Shown: piece after piece, positions 9,600 through 20,124 of the stretch
How positions within the stretch are numbered: the first letter of the stretch is position 1
Layout: the number at the start of each line of letters is the position of its first letter
Source: Ascaphus truei
Lineage: Eukaryota; Chordata; Amphibia; Anura; Ascaphidae
Assembly: GCA_036426205.1 (NCBI GenBank)
Contig: CM071570.1
Coordinates: forward strand, 141,724,563-141,788,562
DNA length: 64,000 nucleotides
Direction of reading: 5' to 3'
Made by a program: the position numbers and the translations under genes
Notes under the pieces: model-generated
Seen by the model: only the letters and a program-made list of their open reading frames with translations
What the model was told of the DNA's origin: nothing
Databases searched by the model: none

Positions 9600-10780
9600 G
9601 GACACTTACAACCAAGTAGCCATTTATTTTTAAAATCTCTTGTTACATGGGTATGTAGATAAAATGGTTTGGGACTGTAGCAAATAATGTTACTGGCCAG
9701 ATGTTATGGTCCCCTCCAATGCATGATGTTCTGAATATGACATCACCATCATGTTATGAAGTACGTTTCTGTGTATATTTCATTAACCTAACTAACTATA
9801 GTTTACTGTGTTTATTAATCGTTTAGAAATACATAGTATAGTCAATATGATGATATAAGCTACCATAATAAAGCTGGTGTTATCATTTGTCGGTGTTATA
9901 CATGGATCCTACACCAATTGATAGAGACACAAACAGTTGTCTTAAAAAGTGTGTCTATGCTAGTGATGAATGTGCTCCCGTAAGTAAACAAATAAGTACA
10001 GTTATCCCCTTTTCTCCAACCACCTCTATATTACATTAATGGAAATTATAAGGAAACATACATAAAATGTGATGAAATGTGAGTAATCATTTTGTAATAC
10101 AATGCACATGAAAGCTCAAGAGTAGCTAAATGCATATACATGATACAGAAAGTACATATATGTAACATTTGTGTTTAAACCAATATGTTGGGTTTTTAGT
10201 TCCAATAATTATAGGAAGATTGAGGTAGCCACATCTTATGAGAGATGTCAGCAAATATACATACCATGATCAGTCATACTGCAAATATACCTATAATGCA
10301 AAGGAACAATATATAAATTGCAAACATTGACATGCCATCTTCAGTACCGTAAAGAACACATCAAAGTGTGTATTTGGTGTTAAATGTGCAACACCATGTA
10401 TATTTAATGACATTCAAAATGTAAATCAGCCTGGTGTACACATCATCTGGATGTACATGTTACACTGCACCAATAACATTGTATGTAAGCATACTAGAAG
10501 CATGAATGATTATGGGCATAATATGTGTTTTGTCTTAGCATAAGGAATAACACAATGCTAAAATATTATTGCTTTGTTACCCAAGTTGTATTCACATACA
10601 CACAACTAAAGTACAATTGAAGAGGGATTATATAACCTGTGCAACAATAACATACCGGTGCCACATCCCTTTGTGCACACAGCAGAGAAAAGAAAGGTGT
10701 GCAACCCATATTCATCTGTGTCCTAACAGAAGGTTATATAAAGAAACATTATTGTTAATATAACATAATTAAACTATAAA
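9600..10780. other. No gene seen between SINE and transposase
   Basis: AT-rich, no recognisable protein or repeat family, no long open frame. It would be the interior of the Harbinger-type element if the forkhead gene belongs to it. Confidence 0.4.
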
Positions 10781-10787
10781 AGTAGTA

Positions 10788-12117
10788 CTAGGAACATATG
10801 AGTTTGTACTTACAAGAAAAAAATGAATTGATGAGATTCTGTCGTGTCTGGCCACCACTGGCTGTTTGTTCATTTTCAGCAGCTACATGGGTGGGATGCT
10901 CGTCTACCAAAGCCTCAGCTAGGTCTGACTGTACATTGTGCCTGAGTGCAACATTGTGCAAAATGCAACAGGCAAGGATAATATCAGACACTTTTTGAGG
11001 CTTGTATAGAAGAGCCCCACCAGTTCTGTCCAGACACCTAAACCTGGTCTTGAGTAGGCCAAATGTCCTCTCTATAACAGATCTTGTAGATATATGGGCT
11101 GCATTGTACCTCTCCTCTGCTTCAGTTTGAGGGTTTAGCACCGGAGTCAAGAGCCATGGCCTAATTCCGTATCCTGAGTCACCTATAATGAATGGAGCAC
11201 ACATAAGCTGACATTAGTGATCAAATTGTACAATGCCAACATTCCTAAATCAAAATGTGTTTTGTGTTAGAACATGTAAATGTGTACTCACCCAGCAGCC
11301 AACCAGGTTCAAAATGACCCTCTTCGAACGCATGGAAGACTGAAGAGTTCCTCAGGATAGAGGAATCGTGACTGGAACCAGGGAACTTGGGTACCACATG
11401 CATTATCCTCATCGTGGCATCACATACCACCTGTACATTGAGTGAATGGTAGTGCTTACGATTGCGGTACACATGCTCACTCTGACTAGGTGCAATCAAA
11501 GCAACATGTGTGCAATCGATTGCACCCAGCACAGATGGTATCCCTGCTATATTATAAAAGCCAGTCCTGACTTCCAGCCACTCTGTTGCCTCTGTAGGAA
11601 AATGAATATAATTCCTAGCGCGTCTATTGAGTGCATAGAGAAACTGGGTCAAGGCCCGCGACAATGTAGATTGCGAGACCCCGCCCACTATGCCCACAGT
11701 TGTCTGGTATGACGCGGAAGCAAGATAATGTAATGAGCACAGCATTTTAACAAGCCCAGGGACTGCACGACCTCTGGCTGTGAAAAAATCTAAATCCCCC
11801 CTTATCTCCTCATAAAGAGATAAGATTGCTGCTGAACTCAAACGATAGCGACTTACAATCTCCTCCTCACTCATCCCATCTAACAGGGTTCTCTCCCTGT
11901 ACAGACGCGGACGAGGCACAAGTTGTCTCCTCTGTCTTCTCCTCTGATCTCCTGTCCCTCTACCTGTCCCTCGGCCTGTCCCTCTCCCTGTCCCTGTCGT
12001 ATCCGCGTCACTGTCACTGTCCCTCGGTGTGTCCCTACCTTGCCCTATATCATTCTCTTGATCAGCAAGCATGTCATAGAAAAGAATGTTCCTGCGTCTC
12101 CTAAACATTCGCAACAT
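10788..12117 (-). CDS. PIF/Harbinger (HARBI1-like) transposase, two exons, intact
   Basis: Exon 1 runs 12117 to 11292 and exon 2 11182 to 10788. A 109-bp GT-AG intron lies between, and joining them gives 406 residues with no stop. Residues about 147-160 (VSQSTLSRALTQFL) form a helix-turn-helix. The DDE triad is complete: D201 in GAIDCTH, D277 in GDSGYGIRPW (the codon before it spans the splice) and E313 in VIERTFGLLK. Residues 40-57 are a low-complexity Gly-Thr-Arg repeat. The start at 12117 has A at -3 and a TATTTAAA box about 45 nt upstream. Harbinger enzymes cut and paste DNA with 3-bp target duplications and need a partner DNA-binding protein. It could be a live transposon gene or a domesticated one. 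Confidence 0.9.
11183..11291 (-). other. Intron of the Harbinger transposase gene
   Basis: The minus strand begins GTGAGTAC and ends ATTCATTATAG. Removing it fuses WLLG to DSGYG, exactly the conserved GDSGY block of HARBI1-like proteins. Its short length and clean borders make it a real spliceosomal intron rather than a frameshift. Confidence 0.88.
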
Positions 12118-12129
12118 TTTGAAATGAGT

Positions 12130-12166
12130 AGCTGTGAATGAGCAGGTAATGTGCGTCCTTTAAATA
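12130..12166 (-). promoter_or_regulatory. TATA box of the transposase gene
   Basis: TATTTAAAGG on the minus strand lies about 45 nt before the ATG, giving a predicted 5' leader of only about 15-20 nt. Confidence 0.5.
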
Positions 12167-13074
12167 GGTATGTGATGATGTCAGGTGACATAGTAAAATG
12201 CAAGGTGTTACATTAACATAATAAAGTACTTCTGTGGCAAGCTGTGTGCACTTGTTGTTCTAAGTATTTGTTGTGTGTATTCTGCAGGGAATGATGATAT
12301 TTGGCAATGATGTGACGTGAAGCTTTGTACAAAGATTGCTTGCAAATAAATAGTTGCATGTGCAATGCATGTAACACTTGTGAACGCAAGAGTCAGTCAT
12401 GTAATGAGACAAAAAGGCTGAGATTGACGTGGGAAAAGTTTTGTGTAACATGTGTAATTATCCATGTTATTGTGACATGTTGGCAACAATGAATAGTCGT
12501 GTGCATATGCATGCATTTGTGTAAGGAGGATAGTTGCTATAGAATGAGTTTACAAGGTGTCCCAATGATGAATTACTGTACATGTGTGTATAAGTTAGGT
12601 TGAAGTGCTTGTAATGCAACGGTTACAATGTAAACATGCAATGTGATTGAGCGTCCAATAAGTGACGTCATGAAAATAGGGAGGACCCAAACGTAGATGT
12701 AAACATGAGAATTTAGATGTACATGAAGGTTTAAAGATGCGTGACACATTACAAGCATTGTGTAATGTAAAGGAACATGAATATACGGTGTATGTGTGAC
12801 ATGTGTGACATCATGTAAATAATTGTCGCTGAGTTGAGTAAAATGTGTGATATGATGTGAGGTTCTCCTTTAAGAGTGTAGTATAGTATTTTCCCTTGCC
12901 ACATCATCACATGATGAGTAATGTGACCCGCAAATGCTGAAAACATGTAAAAGTCGAATGTTATGCAAATAAGACACATCAGCTGTGACACAATGCAGGG
13001 AATGCCCCCACACTGTAATGCAAATCCCCCTTGTATTGTGAGCAATGAAACGTAAACAGTACTATACTGTTATA
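12160..13074 (-). promoter_or_regulatory. Transposase upstream region with clustered forkhead consensus sites
   Basis: GTAAACA, the classical forkhead core, occurs at 12630-12636, 12699-12705 and 13052-13058, and the variant GTAAATA at 12815-12821. A CRE-type TGACGTCA is at 12663-12670. Four RYAAAYA matches with the same orientation in about 430 bp is more than chance suggests, but the region is AT-rich. No gene is seen here. Confidence 0.35.
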
Positions 13075-13447
13075 CGTCCCCGCTCCATTGACTTCCATTG
13101 ATGTACAGAAGATTTTTTTTTTCTAAGTGCCGTTCCGGCAGCCTTAGCGATCGTTCTCCCGTCCAAAATGCCAACTTTAGTTGGCGGGAGAAATCGGCCA
13201 TAACATCTCAATTTCGTAGTGCCGATCAGCCCCGATAAGCTGTTTTTTTTTGTTGAATCCAGCCGATTTAAAAAAGTGGCGATCAGTGTCGAAAACAGGC
13301 TTATCGGCAGGCGACTGGCCATAACCAAATTATCGGCTCCGAAACCTGGCGATATGAAGCACTTATCGGCGCTTACTGAATCTCAAACCCAATTTTGGCT
13401 ATAAAATGGCCATATTTCCCTTATCAACGCTTACTGCATGAGGCCCT
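13075..13447 (-). mobile_element. Right terminus of a Harbinger-type element, or a MITE of that family
   Basis: From 13447 inward (minus strand) the sequence begins TAGGGCCTCATGCAGTAAGC and carries repeated copies of CGATAAG/CTTATCG (near 13229, 13300, 13330, 13362 and 13418) plus two GCGCTTACTG/ACGCTTACTG blocks about 50 bp apart. Subterminal repeats of this kind are typical binding sites for transposon proteins. I find no matching end on the left side of the forkhead gene, so the boundary assignment is provisional. Confidence 0.5.
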
Positions 13448-14215
13448 ATGCCTTCAAAAGGAAAAGCGGCCCAGAATCAAGGGGTCACCAAGTACTTTAC
13501 CCCTGCGCAGCGCTTGCCGGAGCCGAGCTGCAATTCGCAAGACGGCGCCGAGGAGGCCATGCAGGCCTCAAATGTGGATCGGGCGCCAAACACAGACAGC
13601 CGAAAACCACCGGAATTCGGCCTAAATAAACAATACTTCGATGCCCTTTTCCTCCAAATGAGGAGAGGAGTCCAGGAAGACGTGAATGCTGCCTTGGAGA
13701 GCCTAAGGGCAGATATCAACGGCCTCACGAAATGCACTGACAAGCTAGAGCACAAGATCAGAGATGTAATAGGTTCGCAAAATAGCACAGAGGAAGAGGT
13801 GATCAGACTGGGACAGGTCATTGAAGAGTTAAAAGACTCCCTCGAGGACCAAGAAAACAGGGACCGCAGGCAGAACCTCCAGATAAGAAATCTACCTGAA
13901 GAAGTCACACCTGAGGTCCTCCAACCTTACCTGCACAAGCTGTTCCGGTCCCTGGTCCCGGACTTGATGGAGCACGATATACAAATGGACAGAGCTCACC
14001 GAGCGCTAGGCCCGAAATCCTCGGATCCAAACCGTCGCAGAGATGTGATTATTAAATTTCACATGTACTCCGCCAAAGAAAGAATCATGTCCGCGAGCAG
14101 AAAAGCAGGAGACCTCCACATAGAAAATAACAGAATCCAGATACACAGTGACCTGTCGCGGGTCACGGTGGCCAGGAGGAAGGAGATGAAGCCCCTCATT
14201 AACATTCTAAAGATA
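13448..14215 (+). pseudogene. L1-type LINE ORF1 protein, 3' truncated
   Basis: 256 codons open from an ATG at 13448. After a basic, Pro-rich N-terminus comes a coiled coil (about residues 75-135, with heptads such as LEHKIRDVIG and VIEELKDSLED). Then come an RRM start (NLQIRNLPEEV) and the DVIIKFHMYSAKERIM and IQIHSDLS blocks of the C-terminal RNA-binding domain. L1 ORF1p trimerises and coats L1 RNA. The frame is cut at 14215 by PLE1 copy B. The 5' end abuts the Harbinger-like terminus exactly at the ATG. NQGVTKYF near the N-terminus resembles a PIP box, which I note without claiming function. Confidence 0.85.
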
Positions 14216-14894
14216 GTGTGTGGTCCCGTGGGGTCCGATGGCGGAGCACTGCAACCAAACAATGGGGGCTGCAAACCAGTTCAGGAATAAAAGCGATTTA
14301 TTGCGTGGTCATAGGGAGTACAAAACACTCTGACGCGTTTCAGGACCTAAGTCCCTTTATCAAAGAGTAGATGCGCGTCTGCTATGTTCCCCGTTATAAC
14401 CTCTGGCTCCCGCCCCCAACTATGACGTCACGGGGACTCCAAGTATCGTGCGAGTTGCTGAACAGACTAACCCATTGGTGAGTATGACAACCAATGGCGC
14501 AACTAGCTGCAGAGTAGCCTGCCCTGTGTGCGTGGCCTGGGAGCCGTGTTTATAATGGGGGAATAGCAATGAATACAAAACACAGCGTGAATAACATCAA
14601 AAAATGCTTACTAAAGCAATACTAATTTAAAAGCGCGATCATTAAAAACACAAGAGGTGGAGAAACTGTCTATTGTCTAGCATATATACTATTATGCTAG
14701 ATCTCAGGAAGTGAGATATATCAGATGAGCAAACAGAGTTATACATACAAATTAGCAATATATAGTTGTCCAGGTCTTTGTCAAGTTTGAGTATACCCCA
14801 GTATTTAGTCAAAATGGCTCTGATTTGATTTGCCTGCCTAGAAAAGGTGGTAATAAACAGGGGTGCCTCAAATGTCCAAAAAGGAAAATAAGTC
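14216..14894 (-). mobile_element. Internally deleted PLE1 copy (B), inserted in L1 ORF1
   Basis: 14216-14747 is the reverse complement of the PLE1 3' end. Beyond a junction near 14748 the sequence to 14862 matches, in reverse, codons of the PLE1 linker region (18800-18905). Everything between those points in the full PLE1 is missing. AAAGATA at 14209-14215 and 14895-14901 may be the target duplication. It includes a hammerhead-like motif at 14325-14368. Confidence 0.8.
14325..14368 (-). ncRNA. Hammerhead ribozyme-like motif, PLE1 family (copy B)
   Basis: Same sequence as the copy at 6469-6512: TTGATAA, GGGAC/GTCCT stem II, GAAA, ACGCGT and GTC. The core deviates at the same two positions, so these are family features rather than decay of one copy. 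Confidence 0.6.
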
Positions 14895-14901
14895 CAAAGA
14901 T

Positions 14902-15470
14902 ATGCTGCAGTGTCCAGTACAGGTGATCCAGTTGCTAGACAGCAGGCTCCACAGCAGCAACCGTGGTATATAATGCAGGGAAGATAAAGAGAGAAATCAT
15001 AGCGTGACACTGCAAATATAAAACATGTAACACACACACACACAAGACATACACCACTAACAACACTGACAGAAAGGCTGACAATATAACAGAGATTTAT
15101 TAGAACAATTACTAAAAAATGGCAGTGAACTATGGAGCAGGTCTAGGATCCGGTGTGTAAAAACCGGAATTCTACTTACAACAATCCAGAGTTTTCGGGC
15201 CGTGATAGCAGGAGATGCAGTCCGGTATCAGCTGCTCCTAGGCACGTGGTACTTCTATAATGGCCGCCGGCGCCTCCTCTGATAACTCTCAGGCCGGGTG
15301 TCTCTGCAGGCCAACCCTCGCGAGATTTTCCGTCCGGAATGACGTCACTCGCTGGGTGGAGCTATTCGCCGCTTACTGCTTGCCACACGTCTCCGCCGCC
15401 GACTGGAACTAGGGATTGATGCAGGGGTCCGCTCCTTGTGGTGCTCACTCACCAAATGATTCTCTAAAAC
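14902..15470 (-). repeat. Non-coding PLE3-type terminal region
   Basis: No gene. A (CA)n run sits at 15031-15042. The GC-rich part (15230-15420), with TGACGTCA and CGCCGCC blocks, lies beside the hammerhead at 15471-15510. I infer a PLE3 3' end or pseudo-LTR. Confidence 0.45.
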
Positions 15471-15510
15471 ACCCAACGCGTTTCGTGCGCATGCGCACTT
15501 CTTCAGGGGT
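15471..15510 (-). ncRNA. Hammerhead ribozyme, type I, best conserved in the window
   Basis: On the minus strand: stem I ACCC, core CTGAAGA, a perfect GTGCG/CGCAC stem II with a four-base loop, GAAA, palindromic ACGCGT, cleavage site GTT, and GGGT closing stem I. Every invariant core position is present. Stem III is only the self-complementary ACGCGT, so cleavage may need a dimer or tandem copy. It belongs to the 3' region of minus-strand PLE3. Confidence 0.85.
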
Positions 15511-15854
15511 AATTAGCACAGTCCATGCATGCCTTATATAATGGCAGGTGATACACAATTGGTGGAAATAGATTGTCTCTCAAATTGATCTTATGACAAT
15601 CGTGAGTGGTTGATACTCCTGTCACTCATGACCAGTGCTAAAAAACGACAGCCTAACATACACATAATACAACATATAACATAAAACTCGCTACAAATAC
15701 ATTTCATATGTACAATATCCTGACACTCATGAAATAAATTTTATTACAATTTTTACACATAACTAGATATTTATCTATCCACCATTGATGTTGCACAGTT
15801 TTGCACCAATCCCGCACCCACTATGTGCAAGATAGCTAATGATGCAGTTAATTC

Positions 15855-15894
<40 letters not shown>

Positions 15895-16157
15895 ATATAC
15901 TCGTCTTATTCGTTCAATGAATAGTAAAAAAAACAAAATTACAGATTTATTGAATAGTATACGGTTCAATATAAAAAATGTAATTCTCCAAGAACCTGAT
16001 TCTACCATATCATAACTCATCTAGTAAAACCTTATTTTAAATTAGGAACATTATAGATAAATACTTTATATATATAAAACCATCAATACAAATATATATG
16101 ATATTTTTAAAATTTTGTTTTTATGTTTAAAAATTATTTTAAGAATATTTATAAAAA
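15511..16157 (-). other. PLE3 3' untranslated region with (TA)n tract
   Basis: AT-rich, no gene, a TA microsatellite at 15858-15892. It lies between the end of the PLE3 frame (16159) and its hammerhead. Confidence 0.5.
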
Positions 16158-16158
16158 T

Positions 16159-16998
16159 TCATTTAAGAAAGACACCCAGATCGAAGTCTATATTAAGTCC
16201 ATTAGGAGAGAGGGTTTTCAGTTCATAGATCCAGTAAGCTTCACGCCTACTAATCTGTTGTAATTGATTACCCCCCCTCCAATTCACTTGTGAACTTTCT
16301 ATAGCTTGACATTTCAGTCCAACAGGACTTTTATTATGGTGCACGCTGAAGTGGTGCGAAACACTATGTGTGGGTAAACCTCGTCTAATATTATAAATGT
16401 GCTCATATAACCTTCTTTGATAGCACCTGCCCGTCCTACCCACATATTGTAAGCCACATGGGCACTGCAATAAATAAATCACAAAAGTGGAGTGGCAGTT
16501 AATAAATGTTTTTATAGTGTATATTTTATCTGTTACATTTGATTTAAAGGTTCTAGTGTTATTGCTGAAAGTACAAGCTGTACATTTAGTGCATTAAAAA
16601 AGCCCTTATTTTTACTTACTATTGTTAGTTTCGAATTGTCTAGAGGGCAACTAGGAGCTAAACGTGTTTTTATATTTGCTGCTTTTGTGAAAATGATTTT
16701 TGGTTTCTCGGGAAGGCATTTAGATAATACGTTATCACAAAGGAGCATAGGCCAATGTTTGTTAAAAATATGCCTGATCTTTGGCGCCATCTCGTTGTAC
16801 TGGGAGACGAATGCCACCCCGTTGGTTTGTTCCAACTCATTTATTTGCTTTTTGCTTTTGTATTCTAACAGTGTATTCCTCTCAATTTTGTCTACCTGTA
16901 GAGACGCTTCTTCGAGTAAATGCTCCAGATAGCCTCTCTCTCTGAACTTGTCTTTTAGCTCACCATTGTCTGGAGCGCAAACTCCCCAGGATTTGAAC
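16159..16998 (-). pseudogene. PLE3: linker and GIY-YIG endonuclease fragment
   Basis: From 16998 downward the minus strand gives CAPDNGELKDKFRERG, EQTNGVAFVSQYN and KIRHIFNKHWPML, then a KGFFNA block, and after a frame change LLQCPCGLQYVGRTGRCYQRR (the GIY-YIG core) and YWIYELKTLSPNGLNID at the C-terminus. PLE proteins join a telomerase-like reverse transcriptase to this nuclease. The reverse transcriptase part is missing; PLE1 starts immediately to the right on the other strand. Confidence 0.85.
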
Positions 16999-17007
16999 AG
17001 TTGCGCT

Positions 17008-19458
17008 TCAGACGGGTGAGAAGAACAAATCAGTTTTCTGCCCGTTTTTCAACAAAGGTGCACATACTGCTGCGGCCGAGTTTATTCGAGCATTTGCCCG
17101 TTCTCGGCCGCAGCAGTAACCTGGCGCGCGCCAGAGGGTGCCGGGCGCGCGCCGAAGACACGGAGGAGCGCCCTCCGATCGGGGCTTTCTCCCTACCGCT
17201 GCCGGGTCCGCCGGGTCCCCCGGAACCCCCTGCCACCGTCCCCCACATCGCGGGACACCAGGGCTCCCTCTGGGAATCCTGGACGCACGTGCAGGGGGCG
17301 CAGGCACCCGATGACGCGTGACCGCGCGTTGATGATGCGCGGCATGCTGAGGGAGTGCGGCTAGCATGCCGGGGCATCCCCAGGCTTGCGGAGCTAGCCG
17401 CACTCAAATAAAATGTGCCACCTCTGTATTGAAACCTTTGAAAAACTGGTGGAAAAGGATCTGCAGACATTGGCTAGGGGTTTTACATTTTCTACTTCCA
17501 AACATGGCAATCTCTCTAAGGATGAAAGGTTACACCTTAATTCACTTAGCAAAAGAGGTGACATTGTTATCAAAAATGCTGATAAGGGTGGGGCTGTGGT
17601 GGTTATGCATGCAGAGTCATATCTTAAAGAAGCCCTACGACAACTTAGTAACACAGGGGCTTACTGCAAACTAGAAAGAAACCCCACAGCCCCATACCTT
17701 ATTGAGATAAGAGAACTCTTAGAAATGGGCAAGGAATTAGGAGTCCTCACACAAAAAGAATATCAATTCATATATAATCAATTTCCCACAGTACCTATTT
17801 TTCACCATCTCCCAAAGATCCATAAGTCTCTGGTCAACCCTCCTGGTAGACCAATTATATCGAGCATTGGATCTTTGGGAGATGGTCTTTCTAGGTACGT
17901 GGACCAATTCCTATAACCCATGGTCAAGACGCTTCCATCTTTCTTGCGCGATTCAATAGACTTGTTGACAGATATACAAGAGATTTCATGGTCACAATCA
18001 TACCGGTGGGTCACACTTGATGTGACCTCCCTTTACACCATTATTAATCACACACTAGGTATTAAAGCTGTAAGTTATTTTTTAAATCACTCTAATATCC
18101 ACTTGGCACAGAGCACCTTTATTCTTGATTCAATTATATTTCTCCTACAACACAATTATTTTTTATTTAATAACACTTACTATTTACAAACACAAGGCAC
18201 GGCTATGGGGACCTCCTTTGCACCCTCATATGCCAATTTATTTATGGGCTTTTGGGAAACCACTTTTATTTTTGGTGATGCTAATCCTTTTAGACAGCAC
18301 ATTATTTTTTACCGTCGATATATAGACTACTTATTGATTATTTGGTCTGGTAACACTTCTATTTTACATGAGTTTCGTGTGTATCTGAACAACAATGTCT
18401 TCAATTTAAAATTGACATCTAATACACATGATAGTGAGATGGATTTTCTTGACTTGAATTTATATCTAGATTCAGATCTTAGAATCCAAACTAAGATGCA
18501 TAGAAAGGAAAACTCCAAGAATTCCTTGCTCATGGCCAATAGTGCACACCCTCGACCCCTGATCAGAGGTATTCCAAAAGGACAATACCTTAGACTTCGG
18601 AGACTCTGTTCAACAGATGAGTTATTTCTGATTCAAGCAGAAGAACTATCAGAAAGGTTCAAATGTAGGGGCAATAGGGAAGAGGACATAAATAGGGCCT
18701 TCAACCATGCACTAAATATGGATAGGTCGGTACTTCTACAACAAACAAAGTCTCATAAAGAGAAAAAATCACAAAAACACACTACACCTACTGAAGATTC
18801 ACCCCTGTTTATTACCACCTTTTCTAGGCAGGCAAATCAAATCAGAGCCATTTTGACTAAACACTGGGGTATACTCAAACTTGACAAAGACCTGGACAAC
18901 TATATATTAGATCAGCCAAGAATAGTCTTCAGGAGGGCCAAAACAATTGCCAATAGAATTTCACCCAGTCTGTTTGATCCCAATAAAAAGAACAGTAAAC
19001 CCAAAGTCAAAGGCTTCTTCAGTTGCGGCAACTGTAGAATGTGCCGATACGCCTCCCCCATGAAACACATTAAAAATATACATACAAAGAGAAATTACAG
19101 TGTAAGTTCCTTGATGACATGCAACACTAAATTTGTAGTATACACACTGAGATGTACATGTGGCAGCTCATATGTGGGCAGGACAATCCGCCCACTAAGA
19201 GAGAGGATTGTAGAACACGTTAGAACAATTAAAAATAGAGATGAGAGATGCCCAGTTGCGCACCACTTTTCAAAATGTCAGTCTGGTTCTTTGCAGAACT
19301 TTTCTTTTAGTGCAATCGAACATATACGTCCTCATACTCGTGGAGGAGATAGAGAGTCTCTCCTTAATAAAAGAGAAATGTTCTGGATTTATGCCCTTGG
19401 GACATTGGTACCCAGGGGCATGAATCTAGACTGGGAACTCAAACATTTCCTTGGCTAA
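17008..19458 (+). pseudogene. PLE1: Penelope-like reverse transcriptase plus GIY-YIG endonuclease
   Basis: Once the MITE at 17067-17426 is skipped, the frame runs from CPFFNKGA into IETFEKLVEKDLQ, KNADKGGAVVVM, PPGRPIISSIGSL, the LDVTSLYT block (first catalytic Asp), GTAMGTSFAPSYANL, and RRYIDYLLIIW where YIDD is expected. The nuclease follows (CTCGSSYVGRTIRPLRERI) with a final YALGTLVPRGMNLDW. One in-frame TAA at 17914-17916 and the second-Asp-to-Tyr change show it is dead. The N-terminus is cut by PLE3. It contributed the right end of the composite insertion. Confidence 0.9.
17067..17426. mobile_element. GC-rich Tc1/mariner-like MITE inside PLE1
   Basis: 360 bp flanked by TA (17065-17066 and 17427-17428). 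The ends share the pattern C, about 12 bases, then TTTATTyGAG, and there are inner hairpins (CTGCTGCGGCCGAG with CTCGGCCGCAGCAG; GTGCGGCTAGC with GCTAGCCGCAC). Leaving it out rejoins the PLE1 frame so that it aligns with PLE2, which fixes the borders. Long GC-rich open frames here are not genes. Confidence 0.75.
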
Positions 19459-19652
19459 CTTAGATGCTATGTAATTTTGTCTCCACATACTAATAAAAAG
19501 GTGTATATATACCACCTGCATAGCTACCTGCGATATTATTCTGTTTCCACATGTATGGATTGAACACAGTTGTGTTACATACATCCATTAATACTCATCA
19601 TGGAGTTGTGCTGCCCACTTATCCATTTGATGGATGCTAAGATGCAGTTTAG

Positions 19653-20124
19653 ACCAATGTCCAACTATTGTCTATGATTCATATACCCCTATGTACTTAG
19701 TGTGGCTATCAGATGCACAAAAAATGGATTATGCTATGGTGATAAGACTATACATTTTGTAGTATTATCTTGTTCATATGTATTGATTAGACGTCTCATA
19801 TACTAGTGGCTGAGCTATTTTTGGACATTATCCTGTCCTCACTAATATCTCCACGTGTGGTTTCCATATGGCAATATCATGTATGTTTACCAATGTTCAA
19901 CTATTGTTTATGATTCATATACCCCTATGTACTTAGTGTGGCTATCAGATGCACATAATATGGCTTATGCTATGGTGATAAGACTGTACATTTGGTAGTA
20001 TTATCTTGTTCATATGTATTGATTAGACATCTTATATACTAGTGGCTGAGCTACTTTGGATATTATCCTGTCCTCATTAATATCTTCACATGTGTTTCCT
20101 TATGGCAATGTCATGTATGTTTAC
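19653..20124. repeat. Tandem duplication, unit about 236 bp
   Basis: Two copies (from 19653 and 19889) share long blocks such as TACTTAGTGTGGCTATCAGA and TATGTATTGATTAGAC with few changes. It lies within the PLE1 3' untranslated region. I see no function. Confidence 0.85.

Noticed and set aside
7294..12117. Large DNA virus integration carrying the forkhead gene
   Set aside because: No viral hallmark genes nearby; the Harbinger transposase and a Harbinger-like end are simpler explanations.
11446..12141. Plus-strand frames opposite the transposase
   Set aside because: Antisense shadows of the transposase exon 1, including its low-complexity Gly-Thr-Arg repeat.
17001..17470. Several long GC-rich frames on both strands
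   Set aside because: They lie in the MITE at 17067-17426. High GC removes stops; no domain is visible and the MITE explains the sequence.
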